Assembly (NCBI RefSeq): GCF_028554725.1
Contig: NC_071671.1
Location: 11,404,001-11,468,000, forward strand
DNA from: Zeugodacus cucurbitae
Taxonomy: Eukaryota; Arthropoda; Insecta; Diptera; Tephritidae
Direction: 5' to 3'
Length of the DNA stretch: 64,000 nucleotides
Below, in pieces: positions 61,873 to 64,000 of this stretch. Within the stretch, counting starts at the first letter, position 1. The number at the start of each line of letters is the position of its first letter. Position numbers and translations under genes: made by a program. The notes under the pieces were generated by a model that saw only the letters and a program-made list of their open reading frames with translations, made no database searches and was not told where the DNA came from.

Positions 61873-62150
61873 TCTATACTACTATTATAAAAAGGAAAGA
61901 TTTGTATGTACATATGTTTGTATTGAATACACTCGAAAACTACTGTGCCGATTCCAAAAATTCTTTCACCGTTGGAAAGCTACATTCACCCCGAGTAACA
62001 AAGACTATATTTATTGCTAGAACCTCAAATTTCTGGAAATAGTTCCCAGGTGAGGGTATCAAAAAGACTCCGTGATGGAGAATCTTAATCTGAAACTGAA
62101 AATCGACTTGCAAGTCATACTCTTCGCATCGCAATCGCATGCAGAGAGTC
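61873..62150 (+). mobile_element. Helitron-related copy, 3' end lost
   Basis: Starts TCTATACTACTATTATAAAA after an A and parallels the 35662 copy through TTCTTTCACCGTTGGAAAGC and GGAGAATCTTAATCTGAAAC up to CGCATCGCAATCGCATGC. The terminal CTAG is replaced by unrelated sequence. It also has about 20 extra bases (TATCAAAAAGACTCC) absent from the shorter copy. Confidence 0.75.
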
Positions 62151-62980
62151 GAGTAACGAGTGCTCGCAGCTGCTTTCTGAACAAAATTTCAAAAATTTGT
62201 ATTACTCAACATGTTCTATGTTTAGAAAACATTTTGAGGGAAATTCGTGAGTTTCATACGAGTAAGGAATTTTTATGAAATGAACTTAGCTACTCTACAA
62301 AGTCAATATGTGGGTCTGCGGCAGCCAAGTGAGCACGTTCAGCGACGCAGAGACCCAATAAATTGCAATTTATACAGCTATACTATAACGGAAGCAATGA
62401 AGCATTGTAAGCATAAAGCAATTACACTTATGCAGTTTGCCTAGTTCAATTGCGAGAAAAAGCATAAAGGCGCACTTACAATCGATTAAATTGCAGGCAA
62501 GTCAGTTAATGCTGTGTTGCATGATGCAAGCACGAAGTATGTACATATATTTGAATGTGTGTGTGTGTGTGTTCAGCAATGGCAATGCTTTACCAATATT
62601 TGCTTTCATAATTCAAATGTGCACTCATAATAGCGCTGCTATAAAGCGATTCGCTTTTATTATCGAAGCGTGCAACATTGCCGCCGCTTACAACATGCAC
62701 ACACACATATATACTTATACATACATATATGCATATAATAAACAGAATATAACTGTTTCTTGTGGCATTGTGTTGATATGCAATTATGTAGCAACAAGAT
62801 GGCATCGCTCATACTCGTACATGACCAGCTCCCAAGGAGCCAAACGGCGCACACGCACATATAATCTGCACATACATATGTATGTATATACAGTGAGGGC
62901 ATAGCGACTGCCTTCAAACTAACTGTAAAATACAACAACACTTACATGTAGTCGCAACAATTGCTTGCTGTGGCATGTGC
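62151..62980. other. Intergenic with (TG)n
   Basis: A (TG)n run lies at 62556-62572. Overlapping open frames on both strands (62437-62941) are not supported by any family. Confidence 0.4.
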
Positions 62981-62988
62981 TATAAATA
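62981..62988 (+). promoter_or_regulatory. Candidate TATA box
   Basis: TATAAATA, a strong TATA consensus. A GC-richer stretch starting about 30 bases downstream (CTGTTCTCGCTCGC, from 63003) could hold the start site. It lies upstream of the open frame at 63091. Confidence 0.4.
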
Positions 62989-63090
62989 AAAGCCAACAGC
63001 AGCTGTTCTCGCTCGCTTGTCGCTTGCCGCGTTCGCAATTGTACAATTGTTGTTTGTGTTGTTGCTCCTCCTCCATTTCCATCATCGCAT

Positions 63091-63292
63091 ATGCTGAATA
63101 TCTGCGACTACGAGTACTTGCGATATGTGCTGGCAAATGAATGCATCGATAACCAGCGTCGCCATTACGATTTATGCTTAAGCAATGGCAATGTAATAGG
63201 TTTACACCATTTTGCAATGCAACAACACGAGCAACGCAATCGGATTAAGCGCTGTGTGCGTTGGCGGTTCAATGTTATGTACGGTGTAGCAG
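63091..63292 (+). CDS. Hypothetical short coding exon (uncertain)
   Basis: An open frame starting at ATG 63091, 103 bases after the TATA-like box. It encodes 67 residues to a possible donor CAG|GTTAGC at 63292, or ends at TAG 63295-63297 if unspliced. The peptide starts MLNICDYEYLRYVLANEC and has a basic stretch RNRIKRCVRWRF. Composition is more coding-like than the surrounding AT-rich DNA. No signal peptide or known domain is recognised. A LINE insertion starts about 110 bases downstream, so any next exon would lie beyond it. It may be a real first exon or chance. Confidence 0.3.
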
Positions 63293-63403
63293 GTTAGCCA
63301 TTGGATGGATAATAATCGTGAGCGAAATATTATTATATATTCTGTATATCATAAGTTCTATAAATAAATATTACACGAAAGCCACTGTAAGAGAGTGCCC
63401 GAT

Positions 63404-64000
63404 TTATACCTCTGTTGTAGATAATTTCGTTTATCTGGGAACCAGCATTAACAACACCAACAATGTCAGCCTCGAAATCCAACGCAGAATCAGATTTGCC
63501 AACAGGTGCTGCTTTGGACTGAGTAGGCAATTGAAAAGTAAAGTCCTCTCTCGACGAACCAAAATCAAACTCTACAAGTCGCTCATTATTTGCGTCCTGA
63601 TGTATGGCGCTGAAGCGTGGACGATGACAACATCCGATGAGACGACTCTTGGGGTTTTCGAGAGAAAGGTTTTGCGCAAGATTTATGGTCCCTAACATTG
63701 GCAACGGCGAATACCGCAGACGATGGAACGATGAGCTGTACGATTTATACGACGACATTGACATAGTTCAGCGAATAAAAAGACAGCGGCTACGCTGGCT
63801 AGGTCATGTTGTACGGATGGATGAAAACACTCCACCTCTGAAAGTGTTCGATGCAGTACCCGCTGGAGGAAGCCGCGGAAGAGGACGACCTCCACTCCGA
63901 AGGAAGGATCAAGTGGAAAGTGACCTGTCTTCACTTGGTCTTTCCAGTTGGCGCCAAAAAGCAAAAAGGAGAATCGAGTGGCGCGCTCTGGTGGATTCGG
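63404..64000 (+). mobile_element. RTE-like LINE fragment, copy G, running off the window
   Basis: 5'-truncated at about 63404. VVDNFVYLGTSINNTNNVSL, KSKVLSRRTKIKLYKSLI and VFERKVLRKIYGP are in one frame. A 2-base deletion near 63692 then creates a stop, and the frame shifts. NGEYRRRWNDELYDLYDDID, IKRQRLRWLGHVVRMDE and the downstream block continue to the window edge. Confidence 0.88.

Noticed and set aside
62437..62941. 155-codon plus frame and overlapping minus frames
   Set aside because: They run through TG and CATA simple repeats, overlap each other on both strands and match no family.
1..64000. A multi-gene novel system
   Set aside because: Only two host genes are confidently present, with unrelated functions. 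The rest is explained by transposon remnants or shows no coding signal.

Overview
This is animal nuclear DNA, most likely from a fly (Diptera) and probably a tephritid-like fruit fly. The evidence is AT-rich intergenic sequence, short introns (53 and 68 bases) with ordinary GT-AG splice sites, two recognisable animal gene families, and a load of transposable-element remnants typical of higher flies. The remnants are mini-me/DINE-1-like repeats with (GTCY)n blocks, RTE-like and Jockey/R1-like LINE pieces, mariner copies, a Helitron and a small MITE family. The organism call is inference; no species marker is visible.

Only about 4.7 kb, near 14-18.7 kb, holds confident host genes. A 990-base terminal exon of an OSCP1-family gene (plus strand, 14027-15018) converges on a complete three-exon SMYD4-family gene (minus strand, 18683-16838). 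The SMYD4 gene encodes 574 residues with a TPR region, a MYND zinc finger, a SET core and post-SET cysteines. The first part of the OSCP1 gene was not found, so all sequence upstream of 14027 may be its intron or simply intergenic. A TATA box followed by a short open frame at 62981-63292 is the only other candidate for a host gene start.

The rest is a graveyard of mobile elements. Eight 5'-truncated copies of one RTE-like LINE lie at 4.3-5.2, 20.9-21.2, 27.7-28.1, 29.9-30.5, 39.0-39.7, 39.8-40.3, 44.9-45.7 and 63.4-64 kb. The 44.9 kb copy is the best preserved: its reading frame is open through the RT active-site YADD box to the stop, and it is flanked by a perfect 13-base target-site duplication inside a mini-me repeat. 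Jockey/R1-type LINE ends with RNase H or C-terminal zinc-knuckle remnants lie at 13.0, 20.3, 21.2, 23.9, 27.1, 28.3, 30.6, 50.2 and 57.8 kb. Mariner or Tc1/mariner-superfamily copies, all broken, lie at 7.5-8.7, 32.6-33.5, 33.7, 42.5-43.1, 45.9-46.1, 47.4-47.8 and 53.1-54.05 kb. Mini-me-like repeats are the substrate into which many of the others inserted.

Other structure includes a roughly 450-base (GATGA)n satellite at 25.7 kb, a 263-base Helitron with intact ends at 35.66 kb, a 313-base MITE with a TTA target duplication at 22.79 kb, a 154-base tandem repeat at 55.6-56.1 kb, and an inverted pair of mini-me repeats at 8.8-12.0 kb. I saw no tRNA or rRNA gene and no undescribed multi-gene system. 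The most useful signals are the well-bounded insertions and the candidate promoter.
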